From positions 1 through 64,000 of the forward strand of contig JAFAFA010000006.1 of NCBI GenBank assembly GCA_023423695.1: a DNA stretch of 64,000 nucleotides, read 5' to 3'. Shown here piece after piece: positions 27,897 through 36,406 of this stretch. Position 1 is the first letter of the stretch; every line of letters starts with the position of its first letter. The DNA comes from Pseudomonadota bacterium. GTDB taxonomy: Bacteria; Pseudomonadota; Alphaproteobacteria; Azospirillales; Azospirillaceae. The position numbers were made by a program, and so were the translations under genes. The notes beneath the pieces are model-generated. The model worked only from the letters and a program-made list of their open reading frames with translations, ran no database searches and was not told where the DNA came from.

Positions 27897-28940
27897 TCAG
27901 GGGCCGGTGCGCAGGGCCCGGCGCTCCTGCTGGAGCGTCTCGATCAGCGCCAGGAGCAGTTGGTCGCGCTCCTGCGCCAGATCGGTCTGGGACCGGCCGT
28001 GCAGCGCCTCCCGCATTCCGGCGGTCAGCTGGCCGCGCAGCTCCGGGGTCAGTGCCGGGGTGCCGAGATCCCGCCACCAGTCCTCCATCGCCGGGCCGAT
28101 ATGGTCGAGGAAGTGGGGCATGCCGCCCGCACCGCCCGCGAGGTTGAAGATCATGTTCGGCCCCATGATCGCCCAGCGCAGGCCCGGCCCTTCGGCGATG
28201 GCGGTGTCGACATCCTCCACGCTGGCCAGCCCGCTGGCGACGGCATGGACCGCCTCGCGCCAGAGCGCCGCCTGCAGGCGGTTGGCGAGATGGCCGGGCA
28301 CCTCGCGGTTCAGGCGGATCGGGCGCTTGCCGACCGCGCTGTAGAAGGCGATCAGCCAGTCGACCGTGCCGGCCGTCGTGTCCCGGCCGCCGACGACCTC
28401 GACCAGCGGGATCAGATGCGGCGGGTTGAAGGGGTGTCCGACAGCGAAGCGTCCCGGCACCCGGCACCCCTGCTGCAGCTCGCTCATGATCAGGCCGGAG
28501 GTGCTGGAGGCGACGATTGCGTCGTCGTCCAGCACCTCCTCCAGCGCGGCGTAGAGCGCACGCTTGACCTCGTGGCGCTCCGGCGCGTTCTCCTGGACGA
28601 AGCGGGCGCCGCGCGCCGCGTCGCGCGGGTCGGTGTGGAAGCTCCACTTCTCCGGATCGGCGCCGGGGGCGAGGCCCAGCCGTTCCAGCGCCGGCCAGGA
28701 CTTGGCGATCAGGCCGCGCACCGTCGCTTCGGCGGCGGGATTGGGGTCGCTGATGGCGACGCTCATCCCCCTGGACAGGAACAGCGCCGCCCAACTGGCG
28801 CCGATGGTGCCGGCGCCGATGACGGCGACGCGCCCGACCGCGTCGGGATCGGGAGCCACCGGCCCCTGAAGCTCCGACCCGGTCACGGTCGGGTCAGCCA
28901 CTGGGGCAGCCACTGGGTCAGCCACTGGATTGGGTGTCAT
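27897..28940 (-). CDS. L-carnitine-dehydrogenase-like 3-hydroxyacid dehydrogenase
   Basis: A 347-aa NAD-dependent dehydrogenase of the 3-hydroxyacyl-CoA dehydrogenase fold. The Rossmann motif is GAGTIGASWAALFLSRG (about 41-57); the catalytic region is VGHPFNPPHLIPLVEVVGG. A helical C-terminus, GLRWAIMGPNMIFNLAGGAGG, resembles L-carnitine 3-dehydrogenase from memory. It would oxidise a 3-hydroxy acid to the 3-keto acid used by the next gene. GGGGAGG three bases before the ATG, inside the tetR frame, supports this start and coupling; it overlaps tetR by 23 bases. An unusual 35-residue N-terminal extension is encoded by a 12-bp tandem repeat (VADPVAAPVADP). Confidence 0.88.
   Translation of the reverse strand: MTPNPVADPVAAPVADPTVTGSELQGPVAPDPDAVGRVAVIGAGTIGASWAALFLSRGMSVAISDPNPAAEATVRGLIAKSWPALERLGLAPGADPEKWSFHTDPRDAARGARFVQENAPERHEVKRALYAALEEVLDDDAIVASSTSGLIMSELQQGCRVPGRFAVGHPFNPPHLIPLVEVVGGRDTTAGTVDWLIAFYSAVGKRPIRLNREVPGHLANRLQAALWREAVHAVASGLASVEDVDTAIAEGPGLRWAIMGPNMIFNLAGGAGGMPHFLDHIGPAMEDWWRDLGTPALTPELRGQLTAGMREALHGRSQTDLAQERDQLLLALIETLQQERRALRTGP
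28891..28926. repeat. Three tandem 12-bp units
   Basis: GGGTCAGCCACT (28891-28902), GGGGCAGCCACT (28903-28914) and GGGTCAGCCACT (28915-28926), read on the plus strand. They encode the VADP/VAAP/VADP N-terminal tail of the dehydrogenase and overlap the end of tetR. Slippage here would change tail length by four residues without a frameshift. Confidence 0.85.
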
Positions 28941-29598
28941 GGTCCTCCCCGGATGTTCTGGTTTTGCCCAGGCCGTTCATCAGCAGGGCGATGCACTGGG
29001 CGGCGATGTCGTGGGGGCTGAGGCCGCCGTTCGGCTGATACCAGCGGCCGATCCAGCTGAGGGCGCCCGCCACGGTGAAGGCGGCGATCTTCGGATCGCA
29101 GGGCGCGATGCAGCCCTCGGCGATGCCGCGTTCGATCAGGCGGCGGAACTTGCGGTCGATGCTGCGCTTCAGGGACCGCAGCGTGCGGCGGCTTTCCTCG
29201 GTGAGCGGTTCCTCGCCGACGCGGATCACGCACATGCCGAAGTCCATGGTGACGATCTCGGCGTATTTGCGCATCACCGCGATCAGCTCCTCATAGGCGC
29301 TGCCGTCATGGCCGGCCACGTCGTTGGAGGCCTCGTCGAGCATCTCCAGCCCGATGCGCACGCACTCGAAAAGGATCTCCTCCTTGTTCCGGACGTAATA
29401 ATAGATGGTCGGCTTCGTGACGTTCAGGCGCCGCGCGATGTCGTCCAGCGAGGTGTTGTGGTAGCCCATCTCGTTGAAGGCCCGCGCCGCCGTCCGCAGC
29501 ACGGCGATGCGCTTCGCCTCCCGCTCCGTCTGGCGGTCGGAGGTTGCCTTCCATGGCGATCCGCTGTCCATATTGTCCTGCATCGCGGCTTCCTGCAT
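28918..29598 (-). CDS. TetR/AcrR-family regulator heading cassette A
   Basis: A repressor of about 226 aa. HTH at about 20-60 in AARAFNEMGYHNTSLDDIARRLNVTKPTIYYYVRNKEEIL, typical of TetR proteins controlling acyl-CoA metabolism. The C-terminal half (about 75-210) is a helical ligand domain. It is the first gene of its own operon, followed with overlap by the dehydrogenase, BKACE and binding-protein genes, so autoregulation would control them all. It is also divergent from the acyl-CoA ligase at 29810. Start is uncertain: ATG 29598 is used, and ATG 29583 has an equally good AGGA site. Confidence 0.86.
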   Translation of the reverse strand: MQEAAMQDNMDSGSPWKATSDRQTEREAKRIAVLRTAARAFNEMGYHNTSLDDIARRLNVTKPTIYYYVRNKEEILFECVRIGLEMLDEASNDVAGHDGSAYEELIAVMRKYAEIVTMDFGMCVIRVGEEPLTEESRRTLRSLKRSIDRKFRRLIERGIAEGCIAPCDPKIAAFTVAGALSWIGRWYQPNGGLSPHDIAAQCIALLMNGLGKTRTSGEDHDTQSSG

Positions 29599-29743
29599 CG
29601 CGTCATCACTCCGTTCCGGCACGCGCCCATCCCCCAGCCTTTGCATTCCCCTCCGCTTCCGTCCATCGCGCCGACGGCCACAGCAGACGCGGCCGATTGA
29701 TCGCCACACACACTGTTGACCGTCGCATCAATCTGCCCCATCC

Positions 29744-29779
29744 TACTCACAAGTAACATGCCTTCCAACAAGTATGTTG
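29744..29779. promoter_or_regulatory. Candidate regulator sites between divergent tetR and acyl-CoA ligase
   Basis: Two small inverted repeats lie in the 211-base gap: TACTCACAAGTA (29744-29755, arms TACT/AGTA) and CAACAAGTATGTTG (29766-29779, arms CAACA/TGTTG). TTGACC at 29716-29721 may be a rightward -35, but its -10 is poor. The arms are short, so this is suggestive only. Confidence 0.35.
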
Positions 29780-29809
29780 AGGGCGCGAACAATGAGGGGA
29801 GAGGAACGC

Positions 29810-31354
29810 ATGGACAGCATCGCCACGGCCCGGACCGACAGCATCGGCGCAGCGCTTGCCCGCAGCGCCCGGCGCAACGCCACGCGGACCGCCCTGTCCT
29901 ACGAGGAGCGGGACTGGAGCTTTTCCGGCCTGCACCGGGCCGCGCTGCGGGTGGCCCGTCGGCTTGGCGACCTCGGCATGCGTCCCGGCGACCGGGTGGC
30001 GGCCTATGGCCGCAACTCCGACGCCTATGTGATCGCCTGGCTCGGCTGCGCCGTCGGCGGCTTCATCCATGTGCCGATCAACTACGCCCTGACCGGAGAG
30101 GAGCTGTCCTACATCGTCGAGCAGTCGGGCGCCCGCATGGTGCTGCACGACCCCGACCTCGCCGCCAACCTGGAGGGGGTGTGCGCCGCTGGCCGGGTGG
30201 AGCGGTTCGGCACGCTGACGGACGGCGATGGGAACGGCCTGGACATCCTGGCTGTGGCGCTCGACGAAACCGCCCCGGCGGAAGTCGAGACGGCGGTTCG
30301 CGCCGACGACGTGGCGCAGCTTCTCTACACCTCCGGCACCACGGCGGCGCCGAAGGGCGCGATGATGACGCACGGCGCGCTGCTGGCGGAGTATCAAAGC
30401 TGCATCTACAGCTGCCGCCTCGACCAGGACGACCGCTCGCTGGCCGCACTGCCGCTCTACCATTCGGCACAGATGCATGTGTTCGTCATGCCGCAGCTGC
30501 TGATCGGGGCGACGACGCGGCTGATCCAGGCCCCGGCGCTGAAGCGCTGCCTGGAGCTGATCGAGCGCCACGGCATCACCTCCTTCTTCGCGCCGCCGAC
30601 GGTCTGGGTCGGGCTGCTGCGCCATGCCGATTTCGACGCGCACGACCTGTCCTCGCTGCGCAAGCTCTACTACGGCGCGTCGATCATGCCGGTACCGGTG
30701 CTGCAGGAGCTGCGCCAGCGGCTGCCCGGCGCCCAGGCCTTCAACTGCTACGGCCAGAGCGAGATCGGGCCGCTCGCCACCGTCCTTCGGCCGGAGGAGC
30801 ATGAGGCGCGCCCCGCCTCCGCCGGGCGTCCGGTGCTGAACGTCGAGACGCGGGTGGTCGATCCCGACATGAACGATGTGCCGCCGGGCACCCATGGCGA
30901 GATCGTCCACCGCTCGCCCCAACTGATGGTCGGCTATTGGGGCAAGGAGCAGGAAACGGCGGAGGCCTTCACCGGCGGCTGGTTCCATTCCGGAGACGTC
31001 GGCTTCTTCGACGAGGAGGGCTATCTCTACATCGTCGACCGCATCAAGGACGTCATCAACACTGGCGGCGTCCTGGTCGCCAGCCGCGAAGTGGAGGAGG
31101 CGATCTACACCCATCCGGCGGTGGCGGAGGTGGCGGTGGTCGCCCTGCCCGACCCGAAATGGATCGAGGCGATCAGCGCCTTCGTCGTTCTGCGCGACGG
31201 CCAGACCGCGACGGAGGAGGAACTGGTCGCCCATGTCCGCCAGCATCTGGCCCATTTCAAGGTGCCCAAACGGATCGAGTTCCTCGACACCCTGCCCCGC
31301 AACACCGCCGGCAAGCTGCTGAAGCGCGAACTGCGCAAGTCCTACAGCGCCTGA
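29810..31354 (+). CDS. Acyl-CoA ligase (AMP-forming, class I adenylate-forming)
   Basis: A 514-aa enzyme that activates a carboxylic acid with ATP and CoA. Motifs: P-loop LLYTSGTTAAPKGAMMTH (about 172-189), A5-like YGQSEIG (about 317-323), hinge region GDVGFFDEEGYLYIVDRIKDV, and the C-terminal Lys in PRNTAGKLLKR. The chain length or type of acid is unclear. ATG at 29810 follows GGGGAGAGG; the longer frame from 29774 lacks such a site. It begins a rightward set with the bifunctional dehydrogenase/hydratase and acyl-CoA dehydrogenase, giving a complete activation and beta-oxidation module minus thiolase. It could also supply the missing LvaE-type activation for the 20-24 kb operon. Confidence 0.92.
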   Translation: MDSIATARTDSIGAALARSARRNATRTALSYEERDWSFSGLHRAALRVARRLGDLGMRPGDRVAAYGRNSDAYVIAWLGCAVGGFIHVPINYALTGEELSYIVEQSGARMVLHDPDLAANLEGVCAAGRVERFGTLTDGDGNGLDILAVALDETAPAEVETAVRADDVAQLLYTSGTTAAPKGAMMTHGALLAEYQSCIYSCRLDQDDRSLAALPLYHSAQMHVFVMPQLLIGATTRLIQAPALKRCLELIERHGITSFFAPPTVWVGLLRHADFDAHDLSSLRKLYYGASIMPVPVLQELRQRLPGAQAFNCYGQSEIGPLATVLRPEEHEARPASAGRPVLNVETRVVDPDMNDVPPGTHGEIVHRSPQLMVGYWGKEQETAEAFTGGWFHSGDVGFFDEEGYLYIVDRIKDVINTGGVLVASREVEEAIYTHPAVAEVAVVALPDPKWIEAISAFVVLRDGQTATEEELVAHVRQHLAHFKVPKRIEFLDTLPRNTAGKLLKRELRKSYSA

Positions 31355-31376
31355 GCGTCATTTTTCGCTGGATAAA

Positions 31377-31405
31377 GCCCCTCTCCCCTTGCGGGAGAAG
31401 GGCAT
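31377..31405. repeat. Fragment of the GC-rich intergenic repeat family
   Basis: GCCCCTCTCCCCTTGCGGGA followed by GAAGGGC forms an imperfect hairpin. It matches the inner palindrome of the longer copies at 38466, 41164 and 49279. It lies 23 bases after the ligase stop and may act as a terminator or mRNA stabiliser. Confidence 0.5.
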
Positions 31406-31544
31406 CCGGAAGGCATGCGTTGCCGTTCAAGCTTCAAACGCGATAGCCCGAACCGACCACCCGTACTCAAGGATCGAAAGCGATGAACCACGCCTTCGCC
31501 GCGGGCCGCACCCGCTTGCCCGCCACTCCCCCGGAGCGCGCGTG

Positions 31545-33851
31545 ATGGAAAGAACCGTCCGCAAGGTGGCGGTGATCGGCGCCGGGTCCATGGGATCGGG
31601 CATCGCCGCGCAGTTCGCCAACGGCGGCGTGCCGGTTCTGCTGCTCGACGTCGCCGGCCCCGGCGAAGACCGTGCCGCCCCGGCCCGTGCCGGGGTGGAG
31701 CGGCAGGTGAAGGCGCAGGGCTTCATGGACCCGACCGCCGCGGCGCTGGTCGAGGTCGGCTGCATCGAGGACGATCTGGCCGCCGTCGCCGACGCCGACT
31801 GGATCGTCGAGGCGGTGGTGGAGGATCCGGAGGTCAAGCGCCGGCTGTTCGCACGGCTGGACGCGCTGCGCAAGCCGGGGGCGGCGGTGTCCTCCAACAC
31901 CTCCACCATCCCGCTGGCGCGGTTGACGGAGGGGGCATCGGAAGCCTTTCGCCGCGACTTCCTCATCACCCATTTCTTCAACCCGCCGCGCCACATGCGG
32001 CTGATGGAGCTGGTCGCCGGCCCCGACACCGCACAGGAAACCTCCGCCCTGGTTCGCGATGCTGCGGAGAGGGTGCTGGGCAAGACCGTGGTGGACTGCC
32101 GCGACACGCCGGCCTTCATCGCCAACCGGCTGGGCTGCCATTGGATGTCGGTCGCCGCCATCGAGGCGCTCCGCCACGGCCTGACGGTGGAACAGGCGGA
32201 CGCCGTGGCCGGTGCGCCGTTCGGCGTGCCGCGCACGGGGATCTTCGGGCTGCTGGATCTCGTCGGCATCGATCTGGTGCCGCTGGTCTGGGGCAGCCTG
32301 CTGGGCGCCCTGCCCGCCGATGACGCCCACCATCGCCATGACCTGACGGCGGAGCCGCTGATCCGCCGCCTGATCGCCGAGGGGCGGATCGGCCGCAAGG
32401 CCAAGGGCGGCTTCTACCGCCTCGCTCCCGACAGCAAGGCGCGCGAGGCGCTGGACCTCGCCAGCGGGGAGTATCGTCCGCAGGCCGAGGCCGCGGCCAA
32501 CCGCGATCTGGCGGCGCTGATCCGGCAGGAGGACGCGGCCGGACGCTACGCCTGGGCTGTTTTGTCCAACAGCATCGCCTACACCGCCGCCGTGGCGGGG
32601 GAGATCGCCGACGACGTGGCGGCCATCGACACCGCCATGCGGCTCGGCTATGGCTGGGTCGAGGGGCCGTTCGCGTTGGCCGACCGGGTGGGCTGCGCCG
32701 CCATCGCCGACCGGCTTGCGGCGGAGGGATGCGAGGTTCCGCCGCTGCTCGCCGCCGCCGCCGCTGAGGGCGGCTTCTACCGCCGCACCGCCGCCGGGCG
32801 GGAGACGCGCGCCACCGCCGGCGCTTGGACGCCCGGCCGCCGCCCGCCGGGTGTGCTCGACCTTGCCGAGGTGAAAGAGCGCGGGCCGCGCTTCGCCGGC
32901 AACGGGTCGGCGTCGGTCTGGGATCTGGGCGACGGCGTCGCCTGCCTGGAATTCCACACCAAGATGAACGCCATCGATCAGGGCATCCTCGCCATGGTCG
33001 CGGAGGCGGCGGAGCGGGTGCCGGCGGAATTCCGCGCGCTCGTCCTCTACAACGACAATCCCCGCGCCTTCTCCGCCGGGGCCAATCTCGGCTACTTCGT
33101 CGAGCGGTTGGAGGCGGAGGATTTCGCCGCGCTGGAGCGCTTCGTCGAGCAGGGGCAGACAGCCTTCCGCGCGCTGAAGCACGCCGCCATTCCGGTGGTC
33201 GGCGCGCCGGCCGGGCTGGCGGTCGGCGGCGGCTGCGAGGTGCTGCTGCATTGCGACGCGATCCAGGCCCATGCCGAGACCTACATCGGGCTGGTCGAGC
33301 TGAAGGTCGGAATCATTCCGGGCTGGCGCGGCACGGCTGAGCTGCTTTTGCGCTGGGGCCGCCGGTCCGACCGGCCCGAAGGCTCGATGGGAACCGCTCG
33401 GGCGGCTTTCGAAACCATCGCCGGGGCGCGCATCACCGGTTCGGCGCTGGAGGCGCGGGCACTCGGCTACCTGCGCCCGGAGGACGGCATCACCATGGGC
33501 CGCGACCGGCTGCTCGGCGATGCCAAGGCCAGGGCGCTGGCGCTGTCCGAGGGCTACCGCCCGCCCGGTGTCGGTTCTGTCGTCCTGCCCGGTCCGGCGG
33601 GGCGGGAGTCGTTGCAGGCCATCGTCCGGGGCTGGCGAGAGGCCGGGCAGGCCAGTCCCCATGACGTGCTGGTCGCGGACTGGCTGGCCGGCACGTGCTG
33701 CGGCGGTCCCGAAGCCGGTCCGCAGACACCCATCGACGAAGACGCGCTCGCCGCGCTGGAACGCGAGGCCCTGTCCGCCCTGATCCGGGAACCGGCGACC
33801 CGCGCCCGCATCCGGCACATGCTGGACACCGGCAAGCCCCTGCGGAACTGA
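31545..33851 (+). CDS. Bifunctional 3-hydroxyacyl-CoA dehydrogenase / enoyl-CoA hydratase (FadB/FadJ-like)
   Basis: A 768-aa enzyme with the dehydrogenase first: GAGSMGSGIAAQFANGG (about 11-27), SSNTSTIPL, and HFFNPPRHMRLMELV, then two helical dehydrogenase C-domains (about 190-290 and 310-400). The C-terminal crotonase domain (about 450-700) has the oxyanion region FSAGANLGYF and GLAVGGGCEVLLHCDA with ELKVGIIPGW. It hydrates enoyl-CoA and oxidises the 3-hydroxyacyl-CoA. This order is the reverse of E. coli FadB and is common in a separate proteobacterial group. GGAG precedes ATG 31545 by eight bases. No thiolase follows directly, so that step is encoded elsewhere. Confidence 0.93.
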   Translation: MERTVRKVAVIGAGSMGSGIAAQFANGGVPVLLLDVAGPGEDRAAPARAGVERQVKAQGFMDPTAAALVEVGCIEDDLAAVADADWIVEAVVEDPEVKRRLFARLDALRKPGAAVSSNTSTIPLARLTEGASEAFRRDFLITHFFNPPRHMRLMELVAGPDTAQETSALVRDAAERVLGKTVVDCRDTPAFIANRLGCHWMSVAAIEALRHGLTVEQADAVAGAPFGVPRTGIFGLLDLVGIDLVPLVWGSLLGALPADDAHHRHDLTAEPLIRRLIAEGRIGRKAKGGFYRLAPDSKAREALDLASGEYRPQAEAAANRDLAALIRQEDAAGRYAWAVLSNSIAYTAAVAGEIADDVAAIDTAMRLGYGWVEGPFALADRVGCAAIADRLAAEGCEVPPLLAAAAAEGGFYRRTAAGRETRATAGAWTPGRRPPGVLDLAEVKERGPRFAGNGSASVWDLGDGVACLEFHTKMNAIDQGILAMVAEAAERVPAEFRALVLYNDNPRAFSAGANLGYFVERLEAEDFAALERFVEQGQTAFRALKHAAIPVVGAPAGLAVGGGCEVLLHCDAIQAHAETYIGLVELKVGIIPGWRGTAELLLRWGRRSDRPEGSMGTARAAFETIAGARITGSALEARALGYLRPEDGITMGRDRLLGDAKARALALSEGYRPPGVGSVVLPGPAGRESLQAIVRGWREAGQASPHDVLVADWLAGTCCGGPEAGPQTPIDEDALAALEREALSALIREPATRARIRHMLDTGKPLRN

Positions 33852-33862
33852 GGAACAGAACC

Positions 33863-35650
33863 ATGGCCGTGTATCAGCCGCCGCTTCAATCCATCCGCTT
33901 CCTGATCCATGAGGTGCTCGACGCGCCCGCCGTGCTGACGGACGCGGGGTGGGAGGACATGTCGGAAGACCTGTTTGACGACGTTCTCGCCCAGGCCGGG
34001 CGCATCGCCGCGGAGGTCCTGTTCCCCCTCAACCGCTCCGGCGACGAGGAGGGGGTGCGCGTCGAGGCGGACGGCGTGCGCATGCCCGCCGGTTTCGCCG
34101 CCGCCTACCGCGCCTGGAGGGAGGGCGGCTGGAACGGGCTGGCCGGCGACCCCGCCTATGGCGGACAGGGCATGCCGGCGGTGCTCGACACGCTGGTGAC
34201 GGAGATGGTGTGCGCCGCCAACCTCGCCTTCAGCATCGTGCCCGGCCTGACCCAGGGCGCCATCCGCGCCATCGCGGCCCATGCGGGCGACGCGTTGAAG
34301 GACGCCTATCTGCCACGGATGATCTCCGGCGACTGGACCGGGGCCATGGCCCTGACCGAGCCGCATGCCGGCACCGACCTCGGCCTGCTGCGCACGCGGG
34401 CGGAGCCGGCCGATGACGGCAGCCATCGCATCACCGGCCAGAAGATGTTCATCTCCTCGGCCGACCACGACCTGACCGACAACCTTGTCCATCTGGTGCT
34501 GGCGCGGCTGCCCGATGCGCCGCCGGGCACGCGGGGCATCAGCCTGTTCCTGGTGCCGAAGCGGCTGCCGGACGGGTCCCGCAACGGCTGGGCGGTACTG
34601 TCGTCGGAGCAGAAGATGGGCCTGCACGCCTCGCCCACCTGCGTGGTGTCCTACGACGGCGCGGTGGGCTGGATGGTCGGGCAGCCGCACCGCGGCCTGC
34701 CGGCCATGTTCACCATGATGAACCACGAGCGGCTGTTCGTCGGCATCCAGGGCATCGGCGTCGGCGAATGCGCCGCGCAGTCCGCCCTCGCCTATGCGCG
34801 CGAGCGCGAGCAGGGACGGGCGCCCGACGGACCGCGCAACCCCGACCGGCCGGCCGATGCGATCGTCCATCTTCCCGACGTGCGGCGGATGGTGCTGACC
34901 GCCCGCGCGCTGACCGACGCCGGACGGGCGCTCGCCGCCTGGACCGCCCTGTGGATGGACCGCGCCCATCACGCCACCGATCCCGCCGTGAGGGAGGAGG
35001 CGGAGGATTGGGCGGCCCTGCTGACTCCGGTCATCAAGGCGGCCGGCACCGATTTCGGCTTCGAGGCGGCGGTGCTGGCCCAGCAGGTCATGGGCGGCCA
35101 CGGCTATATCCGCGACAACGGGGTCGAGCAGTTGGTCCGCGACGTGCGCGCGACCCAGATCTATGAGGGGACGAACGGGGTCCAGGCGCTCGACCTCGTG
35201 CAGCGCAAGCTGACGCTGAACGCCGGCCGGCCGGTCGCCCGCCTGTTCGCGGCGATCGATGCGGCGGCGAGGGATCTGGAGGCCGAACCGCTCACCCGCG
35301 ACCTCGCCGGCCCGCTGCGCGACGCGGCGGAGCGGCTGCGCGGGGTGGTGGCCTGGCTGACCGAGGCGGGGTCACAAAGCCCCCTCGCCCCGGCGGCGGC
35401 GGCGACGGACACGCTGAGGCTGATGGCGCTGGTAACCTATGGCTGGATGTGGGGGCTGATGGCGACAGCGGCGGCGCGGCGGCCGGAGGGTTACGACCGT
35501 GCCTATCTGGACGGACGGATCGGCCTCGCCCGCGTCTTCGCCAACCGCCTGCTGCCCGAGACCGTGGCGCTGGAGCTGCGCATCCGCAGCGGCCACGACA
35601 GCCTGTTCGACCCCGGCCTGCCGGACGATTTGGCCGGCTTGGATGGTTAG
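33863..35650 (+). CDS. Acyl-CoA dehydrogenase with extended C-terminal domain
   Basis: A 595-aa FAD enzyme of the large acyl-CoA dehydrogenase group. Landmarks: TEPHAGTDLGLLRTRA, a long loop HRITGQKMFISSADHDL, VLAQQVMGGHGYIRDNGVEQL, and the catalytic-type region QIYEGTNGVQALDLVQRKL at about 430-450. A 120-residue helical C-terminal domain follows. It introduces the alpha-beta double bond, the first beta-oxidation step after activation. It follows the hydroxyacyl-CoA gene by 11 bases and ends in a four-base stop-to-stop overlap with the convergent tetR gene. Confidence 0.93.
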   Translation: MAVYQPPLQSIRFLIHEVLDAPAVLTDAGWEDMSEDLFDDVLAQAGRIAAEVLFPLNRSGDEEGVRVEADGVRMPAGFAAAYRAWREGGWNGLAGDPAYGGQGMPAVLDTLVTEMVCAANLAFSIVPGLTQGAIRAIAAHAGDALKDAYLPRMISGDWTGAMALTEPHAGTDLGLLRTRAEPADDGSHRITGQKMFISSADHDLTDNLVHLVLARLPDAPPGTRGISLFLVPKRLPDGSRNGWAVLSSEQKMGLHASPTCVVSYDGAVGWMVGQPHRGLPAMFTMMNHERLFVGIQGIGVGECAAQSALAYAREREQGRAPDGPRNPDRPADAIVHLPDVRRMVLTARALTDAGRALAAWTALWMDRAHHATDPAVREEAEDWAALLTPVIKAAGTDFGFEAAVLAQQVMGGHGYIRDNGVEQLVRDVRATQIYEGTNGVQALDLVQRKLTLNAGRPVARLFAAIDAAARDLEAEPLTRDLAGPLRDAAERLRGVVAWLTEAGSQSPLAPAAAATDTLRLMALVTYGWMWGLMATAAARRPEGYDRAYLDGRIGLARVFANRLLPETVALELRIRSGHDSLFDPGLPDDLAGLDG

Positions 35651-36336
35651 GGCCGCAACGCCGTCAGGACCAGCTCCACCATATGGGCGAGCCGCTCCTC
35701 CCGCGCCGGTTCGGCCAGCAGGTCGCGGCCGAAGACGACGGACAGCGTGTGGACGTTGGACAGGTAGAAATAGGACAGGCCGGCGATGGAGATGTAGAGC
35801 TGCACCGCATCCACCCCGGCCCTGAACACCCCCAGCTCCACCCCGCGCGCCAGCACGTCGGCGATCAACTGGACGAAAGGAGAATGCATCGACTGGATAT
35901 GGGCCGAGGTCTTCAGAAGCTCCGCCCTATGCAGGTTCTCGGTGTTCAGCAGAGCCATGAATTCGGGATGATCGATGAAATACTGCCAGGTGAACCCGAT
36001 CAGCCGCGCGATGGCCTCGGGCGGGTCCAGCATCTCCAGGTTCAGGGTGCGTTCGGTGGCGCGGATGTGGGCATAGGCGCCTTCGAGGACCGCCAGATAA
36101 AGCTCCTCCTTGTTGCCTACATGATAGTAGAGCATGCGCTTGTTGGTGCCCGCCTGTTCGGCGATGCGGTCGATGCGGGCGCCGCCCAGACCGTAGCGCG
36201 CGAACTCCTCCGTCGCCGCCGCCATGATGCGGGCCCGCGTCCCTTCCGGATCGCGGGTCGCCTTGGCCGGCCCGGCGGCTTTGTTCGGTGTCGGTGCGGG
36301 CGGCACCGGCTCGGGTGCGTCGGTCAGGCTGTCCAT
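35647..36336 (-). CDS. TetR/AcrR-family regulator (possible repressor of the sugar-acid operon)
   Basis: A 229-aa regulator with a proline-rich N-terminus (about 1-30) followed by an HTH (about 33-75): EGTRARIMAAATEEFARYG...GTNKRMLYYHVGNKEEL. The C-terminal domain (about 90-225) matches the group often seen with catabolic operons. It is last in the minus-strand series from 44098, 70 bases after the isomerase gene. It may bind the perfect inverted repeat at 44149-44168; that link is inference. Start at MDSLTD is preferred over the longer frame to 36417, which lacks TetR similarity. Confidence 0.85.
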   Translation of the reverse strand: MDSLTDAPEPVPPAPTPNKAAGPAKATRDPEGTRARIMAAATEEFARYGLGGARIDRIAEQAGTNKRMLYYHVGNKEELYLAVLEGAYAHIRATERTLNLEMLDPPEAIARLIGFTWQYFIDHPEFMALLNTENLHRAELLKTSAHIQSMHSPFVQLIADVLARGVELGVFRAGVDAVQLYISIAGLSYFYLSNVHTLSVVFGRDLLAEPAREERLAHMVELVLTALRP

Positions 36337-36406
36337 GCGGGAAGCCGGCTCCTGCGGTACGGGTAAGGGGCGGTCTTCCCCGATGGTAGAGCGTCGGCCG
36401 GCGAAT

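Noticed and set aside
27856..28794. Upstream extension of the BKACE frame to about 623 codons, looking like a fusion protein
   Set aside because: The extension lies out of frame across the carnitine-dehydrogenase-like gene and has no similarity; a ribosome site supports the start at 27855.
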